From: Mactromeris polynyma
Lineage: Eukaryota; Mollusca; Bivalvia; Venerida; Mactridae
DNA length: 64,000 nucleotides
NCBI GenBank assembly: GCA_032209605.1
Contig: JASFXZ010000010.1
Coordinates: 15,211,385-15,275,384 of the forward strand
Direction of reading: 5' to 3'
The notes beneath the pieces were generated by a model. The model was given only the letters and a program-made list of their open reading frames with translations, did no database searches and was not told where the DNA came from. Of this stretch, positions 50,201 through 57,306 are shown piece by piece. A program made the position numbers and the translations under genes. Position 1 is the stretch's first letter, and each line of letters begins with the position of its first letter.

Positions 50201-52394
50201 TGTGTATTCATATATTGACTAGACACATGGCTCTTGTACATTGTTTGTGACTGTGGATGTGTATTCATATATTGACTAGACACATGGCTCTTGTACATTG
50301 TTTGTGACTGTGGATGTGTATTCATATATTGACTAGACACATGGCTCTTGTACATTGTTTGTGATTGTGGATGTGTATTCATATATTGACTAGACACATG
50401 GCTCTTGTACATTGTTTGTGACTGTGGATGTGTATTCATATATTGACTAGACACATGGCTCTTGTACATTGTTTGTGACTGTGGATGTGTATTCATATAT
50501 TGACTAGACACATGGCTCTTGTACATTGTTTGTGACTGTGGATGTGTATTCATATATTGACTAGACACATGGCTCTTGTACATTGTTTGTGACTGTGGAT
50601 GTGTATTCATATATTGACTAGACACATGGCTCTTGTACATTGTTTGTGACTGTGGATGTGTATTCATATATTGACTAGACACATGGCTCTTGTACATTGT
50701 TTGTGACTGTGGATGTGTATTCATATATTGACTAGACACATGGCTCTTGTACATTGTTTGTGACTGTGGATGTGTATTTATATATTGACTAGACACATGG
50801 CTCTTGTACATTGATTGTGACTGTGGATGTGTATTCATATATTGACTAGACACATGGCTCTTGTACATTGTTTGTGATTGTGGATGTGTATTCATATAGT
50901 GTCTAGAGCGAATGTTCTTGTACATTGTTTGTGATTGTGGATGTGTATTCATATAGTGTCTAGAGCGAATGTTCTTGTACATTGTTTGTGACTGTGGATT
51001 AATATTCATATATTGTCCAGAGCGAATGTTCTTGTACATTGTTTGTGATTGTGGATGTGTATTCATATATTGTCTAGAGCGAATGTTCTTGTACATTGTT
51101 TGTGATTGTGGATGTGTATTCATATATTGTCTAGAGCGAATGTTCTTGTACATTGTTTGTGATTGTGGATGTGTATTCATATATTGTCTAGAGCGAATGT
51201 TCTTGTACATTGTTTGTGATTGTGGATGTGTATTCATATATTGTCTAGAGCGAATGTTCTTGTACATTGTTTGTGATTGTGGATGTGTATTCATATAGTG
51301 TCTAGAGCGAATGTTCTTGTACATTGATTGTGATTGTGGATGTGTATTCATATAGTGTCTAGAGCGAATGTTCTTGTACATTGTTTGTGATTGTGGATGT
51401 GTATTCATATAGTGTCTATACCAAATATACTTGTATTAGTATTTAGGTGTAGCTTTCTCGATTTTGAAAAAAATGAAAAATTCAAATCGATATTGCAGAA
51501 ATTGATGTGGAAAATATATACATTGTACTTGCATATCGTTTTATGTCATCTAACAGAATCTGACATTTTTATTTACAGGTTAATCCTGGGTATAAACCGC
51601 CGGTTCCAGGCAACATGCCTCATTGTAGCTACCTAAGTCCGATAGGGGATGAAGATTCATACACACCACCCCCTGGCAACCACGGAGCTGGCGTTCCTGT
51701 GGCAACCACTCGCGGTCAGCTCAGTTACGGGCCGATCCTTGCGGCAAATGGTGCCGCAGAATCACAGAATAAAAACTTATTCTATCATTCGACATCTGTA
51801 ACTGATCCCATGATTCATGACCAGGAAGCATTTTTGACTCAGAAGAACTTACAATCCGGAACCGGAAACGAGTCTAGTGATAGCGCTTACGTTACGGCTG
51901 ATTCTCTCGACGCTTCAAATGACAGTCTAGATGACTATGAAGAACCAATCAGTACAAATAGCTCTCTGCGTTATACACATCTTGATCAACTTTCACCACC
52001 CGGACACCGAGCACCGGAAGTTCCCAATGCGGCTACGGAGAAAATATCTGCGTCTCCTCCTAAGAATGATGTCAGCGATTTGCCATCTAATCCGTTCGTG
52101 CCATTTAAGGATACCAAGAAGCCAGACGATAAGCCTGTAGAAACCGGACAACCAATCGCTAAACCTAGAAGAAAGAAAGACCTAACAAGCAATAACATTC
52201 CACAGTCGGACGTTGCTACTTCCGGTAAAATGGCGGATAAGGAGATTATCAAACGGGCCGACGTCATGGGAGGCAGTCGAGACTCGACTATGTCTGATTC
52301 AAGCGCAAAATCTAGTCATCATTATTTCGTTCTAGAGCCAGATCATACGCAAATGGATTATGAAAATGCTGTTAGTTCTCCAAAACTAGTATGA
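23209..52394 (+). CDS. Single-pass membrane protein with tyrosine-rich tail, 6 exons
   Basis: Reconstructed exons: 23209-23524, 42823-42946, 46777-47009, 48078-48345, 49815-49968, 51579-52394. All junctions are GT/AG and phases agree (1,2,1,2,0); total 1911 nt, 636 aa. Residues 1-40 are Lys/Arg/Gln-rich and probably helical, then Ser/Thr-rich. Eight cysteines (104,114,115,121,146,159,167,194) suggest a disulphide-bonded helical domain of no family I can name. A Pro/Thr linker and a His-rich stretch precede a transmembrane helix (about 284-307) that is followed by CKSRRAK, so the C-terminus should be cytosolic. The tail has tyrosines 358 (YAEI), 370 (YKPP), 393 (YTPP), 469, 485 (YEEP), 497 (LRYTHL, ITIM-like), 614 and 626 (YENA). 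This is the layout of a receptor or adaptor that docks SH2 proteins. No signal peptide is seen; an in-frame stop precedes the ATG. Linkage of exon 1 is by phase only. Confidence 0.75.
24094..24482. repeat. 64-bp minisatellite, 6 copies
   Basis: Near-identical units containing AAACTGTACATATGTTTATT, TTGAACATGGACCATACCGG and TCTACTTCCAATGTGTATTG, in the first intron of the receptor-like gene. Confidence 0.93.
24937..25672. repeat. 16-bp minisatellite, about 46 copies
   Basis: Unit ATTATGTGTCCATTCT with variants (CCCTTCC, CCAGTTT, CTAGCCT). The 16-bp period rotates through three frames, so all three plus-strand frames stay open with similar Cys/Tyr/Val-rich peptides; these are artefacts. The array ends next to a P1 MITE. 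Confidence 0.92.
25706..25822. repeat. Pogo-like MITE family P1, copy 2 (3' truncated)
   Basis: Begins TAGTCGGACCTCGTTCATTC and follows the family through AAAAGCCCATTTCAATTCG and AGGAGATA, then similarity stops before the second terminal repeat. Confidence 0.75.
25823..27000. other. Intron sequence, no supported exon
   Basis: Frames at 26032-26235 and 26232-26441 are short and I could not link them in phase to the neighbouring exons. I see no repeat family either. Confidence 0.3.
27002..27064 (-). repeat. tRNA-Ser-like SINE head
   Basis: The minus strand reads CTGTGGCGGAGTGGTTAAGG, a close match to the 5' half of a serine-type tRNA with its A box. It is followed by GGAGGTTCGTGG in place of a good B box. 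There is no full cloverleaf, so it is more likely a tRNA-derived SINE fragment than a functional tRNA. Confidence 0.5.
27075..27220. repeat. Pogo-like MITE family P2, copy 2
   Basis: CAGTAAAACCTCAATAATAA at one end and AAGTGAGGTTTTACTGTA at the other, with the family interior (TGGTCTTAATATTGAGGT). Confidence 0.85.
27380..27616. repeat. 29-bp minisatellite, 8 copies
   Basis: Unit CTTGACTAGCCCATGGTATT plus ATGATGGTA. Copies are almost identical, the first one diverged (CTATCCC). Confidence 0.93.
27804..27904 (-). repeat. 100-bp element family V, copy 2 (inverted)
   Basis: Reverse-complement match to 21377-21476, with the same terminal similarity. The pair therefore brackets the first exon of the receptor-like gene in opposite orientations. 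Confidence 0.75.
28372..29106. repeat. 37-bp GC-rich minisatellite, about 20 copies
   Basis: Unit GATAATACTGACCGACGCGC plus CGGGTTAGCGCTAGCAT. A homogenised inner block (28475-28640) uses GATACTACTG and GCACC. The array is much richer in CpG than the rest of the window. Flanks carry GAGTCCG and CGGACTC in opposite orientation. Confidence 0.92.
29709..30133. repeat. Inverted-repeat element, hAT-like ends
   Basis: GGGATGTCAACGAAT at the left is matched by ATTCGTTGACATCCC at the right; the interior is rich in TCGAATATTCG palindromes. A convincing 8-bp target duplication could not be identified, so the superfamily is uncertain. No transposase is present (425 bp). Confidence 0.65.
30607..30687. 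repeat. 29-bp minisatellite, detached left part
   Basis: About 2.5 units of GTAAAACATTATAACA..CACTATAGCAGA, the same unit as the array at 33170-33943. The retrotransposon fragment lies between the two parts. Confidence 0.85.
30688..33165 (-). mobile_element. CR1/L2-like non-LTR retrotransposon, 5' truncated
   Basis: A minus-strand retroelement fragment bounded on both sides by the same 29-bp minisatellite. The 3' end carries a short ATT/AAT microsatellite tail (30687-30700) and a 3' untranslated part of about 300 bases, typical of CR1/L2-type elements. The 5' end breaks off inside the region upstream of the reverse transcriptase, so the endonuclease is missing, as is usual after incomplete reverse transcription. 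Confidence 0.88.
30997..33157 (-). pseudogene. Non-LTR reverse transcriptase, frameshifted and truncated
   Basis: The long frame (32868-30997, 623 aa) holds the complete reverse transcriptase and the C-terminal region. Visible blocks are KNYRPVSNLPFISKILEKVV, QSAYRKFHSTENALLKV, LDLSAAFDTIDHETLL, SVPQGSVLGP and the catalytic FYADDSQLY. A further 60 codons lie upstream in another frame (33157-32969, with RKLRSIDINSFRDDI), separated by a one-base shift near 32985. After that shift the sequence WYSEQLHDAKHQKRK continues into the long frame. The endonuclease domain is absent. The family is judged from these motifs: CR1/L2 type rather than RTE. It could not retrotranspose itself. It sits in the intron between the two candidate first exons and the exon at 42823. 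Confidence 0.88.
33170..33943. repeat. 29-bp minisatellite, main part, about 26 copies
   Basis: Unit CATTATAACAACACTATAGC plus AGAGTAAAA, alternating AACAAC/AACATC and TATAGC/TATGGC forms, with a few TATATAC insertions. It continues the repeat seen at 30607-30687. Confidence 0.93.
34123..34495. repeat. Dispersed repeat family R, partial copy
   Basis: Resembles 47410-47760: AAAGG.AGATA.TAGTCTTA, CTTCATACAGACG, CTGGAACTGCAAAACA, TGATTTTCTCATATTTA.GACTAAG and TGTACCTTTA-like ends occur in the same order, with moderate divergence. Short frames here are not supported as genes. Confidence 0.6.
34517..35020. repeat. 31-bp minisatellite, about 16 copies
   Basis: Unit TAGACTAGCTTTGTCTTCAT plus TTATCTGTAGA, with early copies reading TAGTTTTG. 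ATCTGTAGAT contains a partial palindrome. Confidence 0.93.
35083..35322. repeat. Pogo-like MITE family P1, copy 3 (with internal insertion)
   Basis: ACAGTCGAACCTCGCATATT to GAACGAGGTCCGACTGTA. It is longer than other copies because about 60 bases (35222-35283, ATATTTATAAAACGATCGTG onward) interrupt it. The same inserted piece occurs again just outside the element at 35345-35415. Confidence 0.8.
35728..36073 (+). CDS. Candidate alternative first exon of the same gene
   Basis: A 115-codon frame from an ATG at 35728 ends at a donor (AAAAG|GTAATT) in phase 1, exactly as the exon at 23209 does, and would join the exon at 42823 as CTK-D-IRGRD. Its design parallels the first exon: a strongly basic start (KKVKKWKNKAGKWKKKWKT), then a Thr/Ser-rich mucin-like stretch, then an acidic segment and one cysteine just before the junction. 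Used as the first exon it gives a 646-aa protein. It might instead be an internal exon, because the frame stays open upstream to AG sites at 35709-35717, though these have poor pyrimidine tracts. The Lys/Trp-rich segment is unusual. The function of either variant is unknown. Confidence 0.6.
36150..36450. repeat. Dispersed repeat family G, copy 1
   Basis: Contains AAGTTGGTTTAAGCGGGTTT, TAAAACCCACTTGAA and CCCACATTTTTGTAAAAAA, which recur at 56813-56955. It is rich in short GGTTTAA/TTAAACC motifs in both orientations. Confidence 0.7.
37990..38162. repeat. Pogo-like MITE family P1, copy 4
   Basis: ATTCGAGCCTAGTTTATTCG to GGGATCCGACTGTA with the family interior (CAACCTTCTATCCGAA, GGTCCCGATGTATCTTCTTA, AAATTTCGGACCCGATGAA). 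It lies immediately before the 27-bp array. Confidence 0.85.
38189..39524. repeat. 27-bp minisatellite, about 50 units
   Basis: Unit GCATGCTTTGTATAAATGGG plus GTCGCCA, interspersed with a shortened form GCATGGGCTCGCCA. Upstream copies mainly read AAATGGGG; the last ten units are a homogeneous TATATGGTG block. The 9-codon period opens all six frames (up to 335 aa). None has a credible start, flank or codon bias. Confidence 0.95.
39794..39854. repeat. Near-perfect hairpin
   Basis: Arms TAACGTTAATTG.TATAAGACCAAAC and its complement around a loop of about 10 bases. The function is unknown; it may be the core of a foldback element. Confidence 0.75.
39897..40440. repeat. Dispersed repeat with G run and GTCC microsatellite
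   Basis: Begins TTTTTATGCCCCCACTCTGA followed by a run of 12 G, then GTCCGTCC-type microsatellite (39964-40032). A unit of about 177 bases follows more than twice (CACTTATATCTC.AAAAGTATATGAG, CAGCATGTG, GGGGTTTCATGTTTG, AGTTAAAACATAGCC). From memory this resembles repeats common in bivalve genomes, which I could not check. Confidence 0.7.
40450..41210. other. Intron sequence, nothing recognised
   Basis: No supported exon, array or terminal-repeat structure. Confidence 0.3.
41211..41350. repeat. Foldback element family F, copy 2
   Basis: CAGGATATTGTCATGAGTTA..CTCCCTTT at the left and GAAGGGATAAAGGGAGAGAA..GACAATCTTCTGTGG at the right; the interior is more diverged than in the other copies. 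Confidence 0.75.
41486..42147. repeat. Non-autonomous DNA transposon with 21-bp terminal repeats
   Basis: CCCAAAGTTCTAACGCATCA at 41488 recurs as a perfect reverse complement at 42124-42144, 660 bp apart. No transposase frame lies between. I could not fix the target duplication, so the superfamily is open. Confidence 0.75.
42469..42650. repeat. Pogo-like MITE family P1, copy 5
   Basis: ACAATCAGACCTCGCTTATT to GAACGAGGTCCGACTGTA, full length with the standard interior. It lies 170 bases before the exon at 42823. Confidence 0.87.
42990..43075. repeat. Pogo-like MITE family P2, copy 3 (short)
   Basis: AACCTCAATATTAAGATCAC to CATGAGGTTTTACTGTA, with part of the interior missing. It starts about 45 bases after the exon at 42823-42946. 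Confidence 0.75.
43788..45038 (+). pseudogene. Mariner transposase pseudogene with internal tandem array
   Basis: Starts at 43788 (MKIELKLEMRAYIK), shifts frame near 43830, then continues with PKQVYDELNDIYESSAISY, a GRPKTSV linker and VGISEGSVYTILTKEWGLKK. Another shift precedes the first catalytic block SGDETWVYMFE, where the sequence becomes a seven-fold 31-bp repeat. The second and third catalytic aspartates survive in HDNAPAHKC and SADLSPCDFFLFPRLKK, 34 residues apart, as in DD34D mariners. The end reads GEYFEGLQ followed by TAG. Several shifts and the expansion make it inactive. It is distinct from the mariner at 2490 by terminal-repeat sequence. Confidence 0.87.
44246..44477. repeat. 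31-bp minisatellite within mariner transposase
   Basis: About seven copies of TTTGAACGGGAGACGAGACT plus TGGGTCTACATG. The unit includes the codons of the transposase GDETW block, so the array arose from the transposon's own coding sequence. Confidence 0.92.
45111..45538. other. Intron sequence, nothing recognised
   Basis: No supported exon or repeat structure. Confidence 0.3.
45539..45611 (+). repeat. tRNA-derived SINE head or tRNA pseudogene
   Basis: CTAGCGCAGTTGGTTAAG is an A-box-like segment and GTGGGTTCGAATCCCAGC a good B box, about 45 bases apart as in tRNA genes. The acceptor stem does not pair, so this is probably a tRNA-derived retroposon remnant. Confidence 0.55.
45855..45912. repeat. 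CA-rich microsatellite
   Basis: Imperfect CACACA runs interrupted by TAAACAAGCATT. Confidence 0.8.
46206..46281 (-). repeat. tRNA-derived SINE head or tRNA pseudogene
   Basis: The minus strand reads GGCAGCACAATGGTTAGTG (A-box-like) and GTGAGTTCGAACCTAATT (B box). The ends do not form a full acceptor stem. Confidence 0.45.
46441..46770. repeat. Dispersed repeat, copy 2, abutting a splice acceptor
   Basis: Second copy of the sequence at 10303-10575. Its last conserved words, CAAGATATTTCTTGTTTACT, run straight into TTTTGCAG, the acceptor of the exon at 46777, so this repeat supplies the branch-point and pyrimidine region. Confidence 0.75.
47076..47760. repeat. Dispersed repeat family R, longest copy
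   Basis: The first 355 bases match 49310-49662 closely (CATCGTCAACCGGATGGTCT, AGTCCTCTGATTTTATTAT, AAACGGCTTTTCTGGAT, GGAATAGTCGCGTATTAATT). The later part matches 34123-34495. The two partial copies therefore appear to be the two halves of one family of about 700 bp. Confidence 0.75.
48489..48576. repeat. Pogo-like MITE family P2, copy 4 (short)
   Basis: CAATAAAACCTCAAAAATGC to AAGTGAGGTTTTATTGTA, with internal deletion like the copy at 42990. Confidence 0.75.
48853..48990. repeat. Foldback element family F, copy 3
   Basis: ACAGGAGATTATCACGAGTT to GACAATCTCCTGTGG, with CTTTATCCCTTATATAG and GAAGAGATAAAGGGAG as inner arms. Confidence 0.85.
49310..49662. repeat. Dispersed repeat family R, 5' half copy
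   Basis: Direct-orientation match to 47076-47431, roughly 85-90% by eye. The two copies lie on either side of the transmembrane exon (48078-48345). Confidence 0.8.
50066..51413. repeat. 57-bp minisatellite, about 23 copies in two blocks
   Basis: Unit GTTTGTGACTGTGGATGTGT .. ATTCATATATTGACTAGACA .. CATGGCTCTTGTACATT. The first 15 or so copies use TGACTAGACACATGGCTC; from about 50895 onward copies use TGTCTAGAGCGAATGTTC with GTGATTGTGG. The 19-codon period yields a 490-aa minus-strand frame, an artefact. Located in the last intron of the receptor-like gene. Confidence 0.95.
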
Positions 52395-52873
52395 GCTGGC
52401 GACGGTGTGTGAATTTACAATCAATTTAACCAGGTTTTTTCGCTTCAAGGAAACATGATGTTCACCGTATTATATAATGATCGGACTTTCGACTAAGGTA
52501 TTGATATTATGTATTATATACATATTAATAGTGAACCGTTAGCGATCAACTCTGCAATGTGTGTGCTAGGCTTAATTGTAAGATGGCGTATTGGATCACT
52601 GTATAGAGTGACCACGTATATTTTCGAGTGTAAAGAGTGATGCGTTTTGATCTTTCAGGAAAGTCACGTGATCGATATGGGAAATATTTGTTGATTGATT
52701 ACGACTGTATCGACCAATAACTTAGTATATGAATTCATCATCTGCGGGCGGAGATGAAACACAGTGCTGATAATCGTGTATATGTCATAATTATGTCACA
52801 GATAGTTATATTAAATCATTGGTACATATATATACCCTAATTGTGACCGAATTGTTTAAGCGTACGTCTGTAT
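52395..52873. other. 3' flank of the receptor-like gene
   Basis: Probably the 3' untranslated region followed by intergenic DNA. No canonical AATAAA was found in a convincing position. Confidence 0.35.
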
Positions 52874-53035
52874 ACAGTAAAAACACAATAATATGACCGC
52901 GCTAGGGATCCTTAAAACTGGTCTTCAAATTGAGGCTGAAAAAGAGCAAAACAGTGAAAATGGCCTTGAAAATTGTGTTTTTAATGTTGTGGTGATCTTA
53001 TTATTGAGGTGGTATTCAAGTGTGGTTTCACTGTA
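52874..53035. repeat. Pogo-like MITE family P2, copy 5
   Basis: ACAGTAAAAACACAATAATA to GTGTGGTTTCACTGTA with interior GAGCAAAACAGTGAAAATGG and CTTGAAAATTGTGTT; more diverged ends than other copies. Confidence 0.8.
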
Positions 53036-53129
53036 TTATGATATCTTTGGTGTAAAGAAACCAGTTTTCGATACATATATGTCACATGTAAGCGATTTCT
53101 TGAGTAAGGAGAGCAGGTCCCTTATTTAC

Positions 53130-54900
53130 AAACATTTTAAGACTGAAACTCAGACTTTGACTTTAAATTTGCAGAAGTTATATTAACCAGCTTTTTGTCA
53201 CAAGTTTGCTATAGAATCTAAACAAGTGAAATTTTGTCTGAATAAGCGTTGTTACCCACTCTACATGTCTGAATAAGCGTTGTTACCCACTCTACATGTC
53301 TGAATAAGCGTTGTTACCCACTCTACATGTCTGAATAAGCGTTGTTACCCACTCTACATGTCTGAATAAGCGTTGTTACCCACTCTACATGGCTGAATAA
53401 GCGTTGTTACCCACTCTACATGCATTTCTGAATAAGCGTTGTTACCCACTCTACATGTCTGAATAAGCGTTGTTACCCACTCTACATGCATTTCTGAATA
53501 AGCGTTGTTACCCACTCTACATGTCTGAATAAGCGTTGTTACCCACTCTACATGTCTGAATAAGCGTTGTTACCCACTCTACATGTTTGAATAAGCGTTG
53601 TTACCCACTCTACATGTCTGAATAAGCGTTGTTACCCACTCTACATGTCTGAATAAGCGTTGTTACCCACTCTACATGCATGTTTGAATAAGCGTTGTTA
53701 CCCACTATACATGTCTGAATAAGCGTTGTTACCCACTCTACATGTTTAAATAAGCGTTGTTACCCACTCTACATGTCTGAATAAGCGTTGTTACCCACTC
53801 TACATGTCTGAATAAGCGTTGTTACCCACTCTACATGTCTGAATAAGCGTTGTTACCCACTCTACATGCATGTTTGAATAAGCGTTGTTACCCACTCTAC
53901 ATGCATGTTTGAATAAGCGTTGTTACCCACTCTACATGCATGTCTGAATAAGCGTTGTTACCCACTCTACATGCATGCCTGAATAAGCGTTGTTACCGAC
54001 TCTACATGTCTGAATAAGCGTTGTTACCCACTCTACATGTCTGAATAAGCGTTGTTACCCACTCTACATGTCTGAATAAGCGTTGTTACCCACTCTACAT
54101 GTCTGAATAAGCGTTGTTACCCACTCTACATGTCTGAATAAGCGTTGTTACCCACTCTACATGTCTGAATAAGCGTTGTTACCCACTCTACATGTCTGAA
54201 TAAGCGTTGTTACCCACTCTACATGCATTTCTGAATAAGCGTTGTTACCCACTCTACATGTCTGAATAAGCGTTGTTACCGACTCTACATGTCTGAATAA
54301 GCGTTGTTACCCACTCTACATGTTTGAATAAGCGTTGTTACCCACTCTACATGTCTGAATAAGCGTTGTTACCCACTCTACATGTCTGAATAAGCGTTGT
54401 TACCCACTCTACATGTCTGAATAAGCGTTGTTACCCACTCTACATGTCTGAATAAGCGTTGTTACCCACTCTACATGTCTGAATAAGCGTTGTTACCCAC
54501 TCTACATGTCTGAATAAGCGTTGTTACCCACTCTACATGTCTGAATAAGCGTTGTTACCCACTCTACATGTCTGAATAAGCGTTGTTACCCACTCTACAT
54601 GCATGTCTGAATAAGCGTTGTTACCCACTCTACATGTCTGAATAAGCGTTGTTACCCACTCTACATGTCTGAATAAGCGTTGTTACCCACTCTACATGTC
54701 TGAATAAGCGTTGTTACCCACTCTACATGCATGTTTGAATAAGCGTTGTTACCCACTCTACATGCATGTCTGAATAAGCGTTGTTACCCACTCTACATTT
54801 CTGTCAAATAGTATAAGACGTTATTCTGTGATATCAACATAGGAGCTAAATGAACATTCAACTTGTAAAATTCTAAGTCTAAGTTTCAGTCTTAACATGC
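53130..54900. repeat. Family S inverted-repeat element expanded by a 31-bp satellite (about 50 copies)
   Basis: Unit GAATAAGCGTTGTTACCCAC plus TCTACATGTCT (53227-54803), with four-base GCAT insertions in some copies (35 bp). The left flank TTTTAAGACTGAAACTCAGA and right flank TAAGTTTCAGTCTTAACATG are inverted repeats of one another. The solo copy at 19655-19905 holds the unit's ancestral region (GTCTGAATA..CACCCACT) once. The array therefore looks like an internal expansion of a MITE. Confidence 0.85.
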
Positions 54901-54904
54901 TTGA

Positions 54905-55574
54905 ATAAAGTCCAAGTTTTCGATACATATCTGTTACTTGCAAGTGTAAAAAATAGTGAAATTACTTGTGGAAAGATACCAGTTTTTCGTTACCTGTTTT
55001 GCTATTACACTGAAGAAAAACAACGAGGGTAAAACTAAGAATACAATTATTCATCGTACAGTATCGTCATTATGTCAACTAGTCATTGATATATGGATAC
55101 ATATTTATGGAATTTCTTCTATGAGAGTCGTTGAAAACTATGCATGTCAAATGATTTAAGTAATTATGTTTCACATTTGAAATAAATACACACACTTGTC
55201 TTACATTTTTATGTACAATTTGTATCGTGTAATTTAATACATACAATCATAAAAAATGTATGTTGTATGTCTATACGCATACATTTATTAATCTAGTCAT
55301 TCATATATTATTAATTCACTGAATAATCATGCAAAACATTCGTATTAAGTTTGTCTTAATTTATCATAACATTGTTAAATTGTTTTCAGTCATTTAAATA
55401 ATTTAAACGTTGTCTCATATAATGTTGATAATTTATAGCGTCATTATTACATTACTGATAGATGTTAAAGTATGTACTTGAAAATAAACATGACTCATCA
55501 AAACTCGCTGACATTCCAATTCCCAGTTGTCGCGTGAGGCTCGCATAGGTCATATATGAAAAATCACATTTTTT
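54905..55574. other. Intergenic, nothing recognised
   Basis: AT-rich DNA with no supported gene or repeat structure. Confidence 0.3.
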
Positions 55575-55672
55575 ATTGTCACGAGTTATCTCCCTTTATC
55601 CCTTCTGTAATGTATTTAACATTATACTACAGAAGGGATCAATGGAGAGAACTCGTGACTATATCCTGTGGT
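55575..55672. repeat. Foldback element family F, copy 4
   Basis: ATTGTCACGAGTTATCTCCC..TTTATCCCTTCTGTA against TACAGAAGGGATCAATGGAG..GAACTCGTGAC. This is the shortest and most symmetrical copy. Confidence 0.88.
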
Positions 55673-56039
55673 GAAAAGTATTTGTGAACGTATGCGTAAA
55701 ACAATTTTACCCACGTTTTTGCTGAATAATCAGCGACATTAATTATATAAATAAAACCCTTACTTGTGCGGGAAGAGTTAACATTTTGGTACTACATTTG
55801 TATTCCACATTATAGAGGGAGATAAGAATCTTTCACTCGTTTCCGCTACGGATAGAAATATCCGGCATGAGATATGTCGAGTTCCCGCCAAAACAATAAC
55901 CTTAGAGCCAGATATTTCCATCCGCACATGAAGCAAGCAATGGACCGAACGTTTGAAAGAAGTGGGTGTACGTCTGCAGAAGTAAGGAAATCTTTTGCAA
56001 TAGATTAGAAATGCAACTTAAAATAATTCCACCTGGTTA

Positions 56040-56180
56040 AGCCAATAATTACAAATATACCTAGCCAAAAGGTCGTGTGTTCGAACCCTGTAAACATCAG
56101 GACCTCACATGCTCAACACGTGATCAGGACAGTGAACATGGTGAAGAAAGCAGTTCAATCTCGTCCTAGATGCAATTCGA
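56040..56180. repeat. Two B-box-like SINE fragments
   Basis: GTCGTGTGTTCGAACCCTGT near 56071 on the plus strand and, at about 56173-56198, the minus-strand word GTCGCGGGTTCGAATTGC. Both resemble tRNA B boxes without matching A boxes nearby. Confidence 0.3.
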
Positions 56181-56211
56181 ACCCGCGACGATCAGGAAGA
56201 TGGCAAAATGT

Positions 56212-56517
56212 TTAAAAAATCCTAAACTTTGCTATGCAGTTGCAATTCATGTTGTCAGCTGCCCTATCATCTACACCAACTGATACCTGCTTTTCAATAC
56301 CTGAACATGACTCAGATATAGAATCATACTCTGTATCACTTGAACTATCGCTACTTTCTACATCAAGCAGACTGTCAAGACTGACAACGGTTGTATTGTC
56401 TTGTAGTCTGTAGAGAATGTGGGAAATACTAACGTTCAACATTCTGAGCTCAATGGATTCAGAATCAGAAATCAGAGATATTGTGTACGGAATGGTTCCC
56501 CATTGAGTACACTTCAA
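56212..56517 (-). CDS. Short acidic open frame, unknown
   Basis: A 101-codon minus-strand frame with an acidic Ser/Asp stretch (VESSDSSSDTEYDSISES) and a cysteine-containing end. No family is recognised and there are no clear splice sites. It sits in repeat-rich DNA next to the family G repeat at 56813, so it may be a fragment of a transposon protein or chance. Confidence 0.2.
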   Translation of the reverse strand: MKCTQWGTIPYTISLISDSESIELRMLNVSISHILYRLQDNTTVVSLDSLLDVESSDSSSDTEYDSISESCSGIEKQVSVGVDDRAADNMNCNCIAKFRIF

Positions 56518-56812
56518 AACAAATTCAAATTTAAGGCGGTCATCAAGTTGGTATCTAACTTAAACAAACACTTAAACATGGCGATCAAGGCACTTCCGGG
56601 TTTAATTTGCACCAACTTAAATCAATTAAAAAACGTTAATTCTGATCCGACAGAGCGAGTTTACTTGTCAATTTGAATGGAATTTTTTTTTTACGTCACG
56701 TTTTCTCGATAACGTCATAACATTGTGATTACCCGAATTACTATTCCACTTCGTCATTTTTTAAGAGTATTCTGCGCATTGAAACTGCGCAGTAAAACTA
56801 CCGAAATCGTCT

Positions 56813-56955
56813 TTAAGTTGGTTTAAGCGGGTTTTAAAACCCACTTGAAATAACTCACTTACTCAAAAAAAACTCTCTTAATACCCACATTTTTGTAAAA
56901 AAAAACAGAAAAAATAACTTTTTAGTAAAAACCTAGAAAAAATCGCTTTTCATTT
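56813..56955. repeat. Dispersed repeat family G, copy 2
   Basis: Matches 36296-36440: AAGTTGGTTTAAGCGGGTTT, TTAAAACCCACTTGAA and CCCACATTTTTGTAAAAAAA. Confidence 0.75.
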
Positions 56956-57306
56956 GGGGAGGGTAGCACTAAATCAAAATATGCTTATGTTCTCTATTAA
57001 GTTAAACGGATTGTAATTTCCACATGTAGTCGTGTGCGTACCTGCTCGACGTGTTCCTGAACGCATTCGTATGATTTGTATGGCAGAGCTTTGCAAAATG
57101 TTATGCCTTAAGAATTCCTACAAAAAATGTCCGTTATTTTAGTTCGTTTCAATCCGTACTACTCTGATTATTTGGGACACTGTAAAATGAACTAAACATT
57201 ATCAAGATATTTATTATATATCATACAAGTATACATACAATCAAAATGAAGAAAAAACGTAAAACACAATTCACATCAATGATAGTTCTGTCAAGAAATA
57301 AAACAA

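Noticed and set aside
49936..51408. 490-aa minus-strand open frame
   Set aside because: It is almost entirely the 57-bp minisatellite read in one frame; the unit has 19 codons and no stop, the other strand is also open in places, and the flanks are intron sequence.
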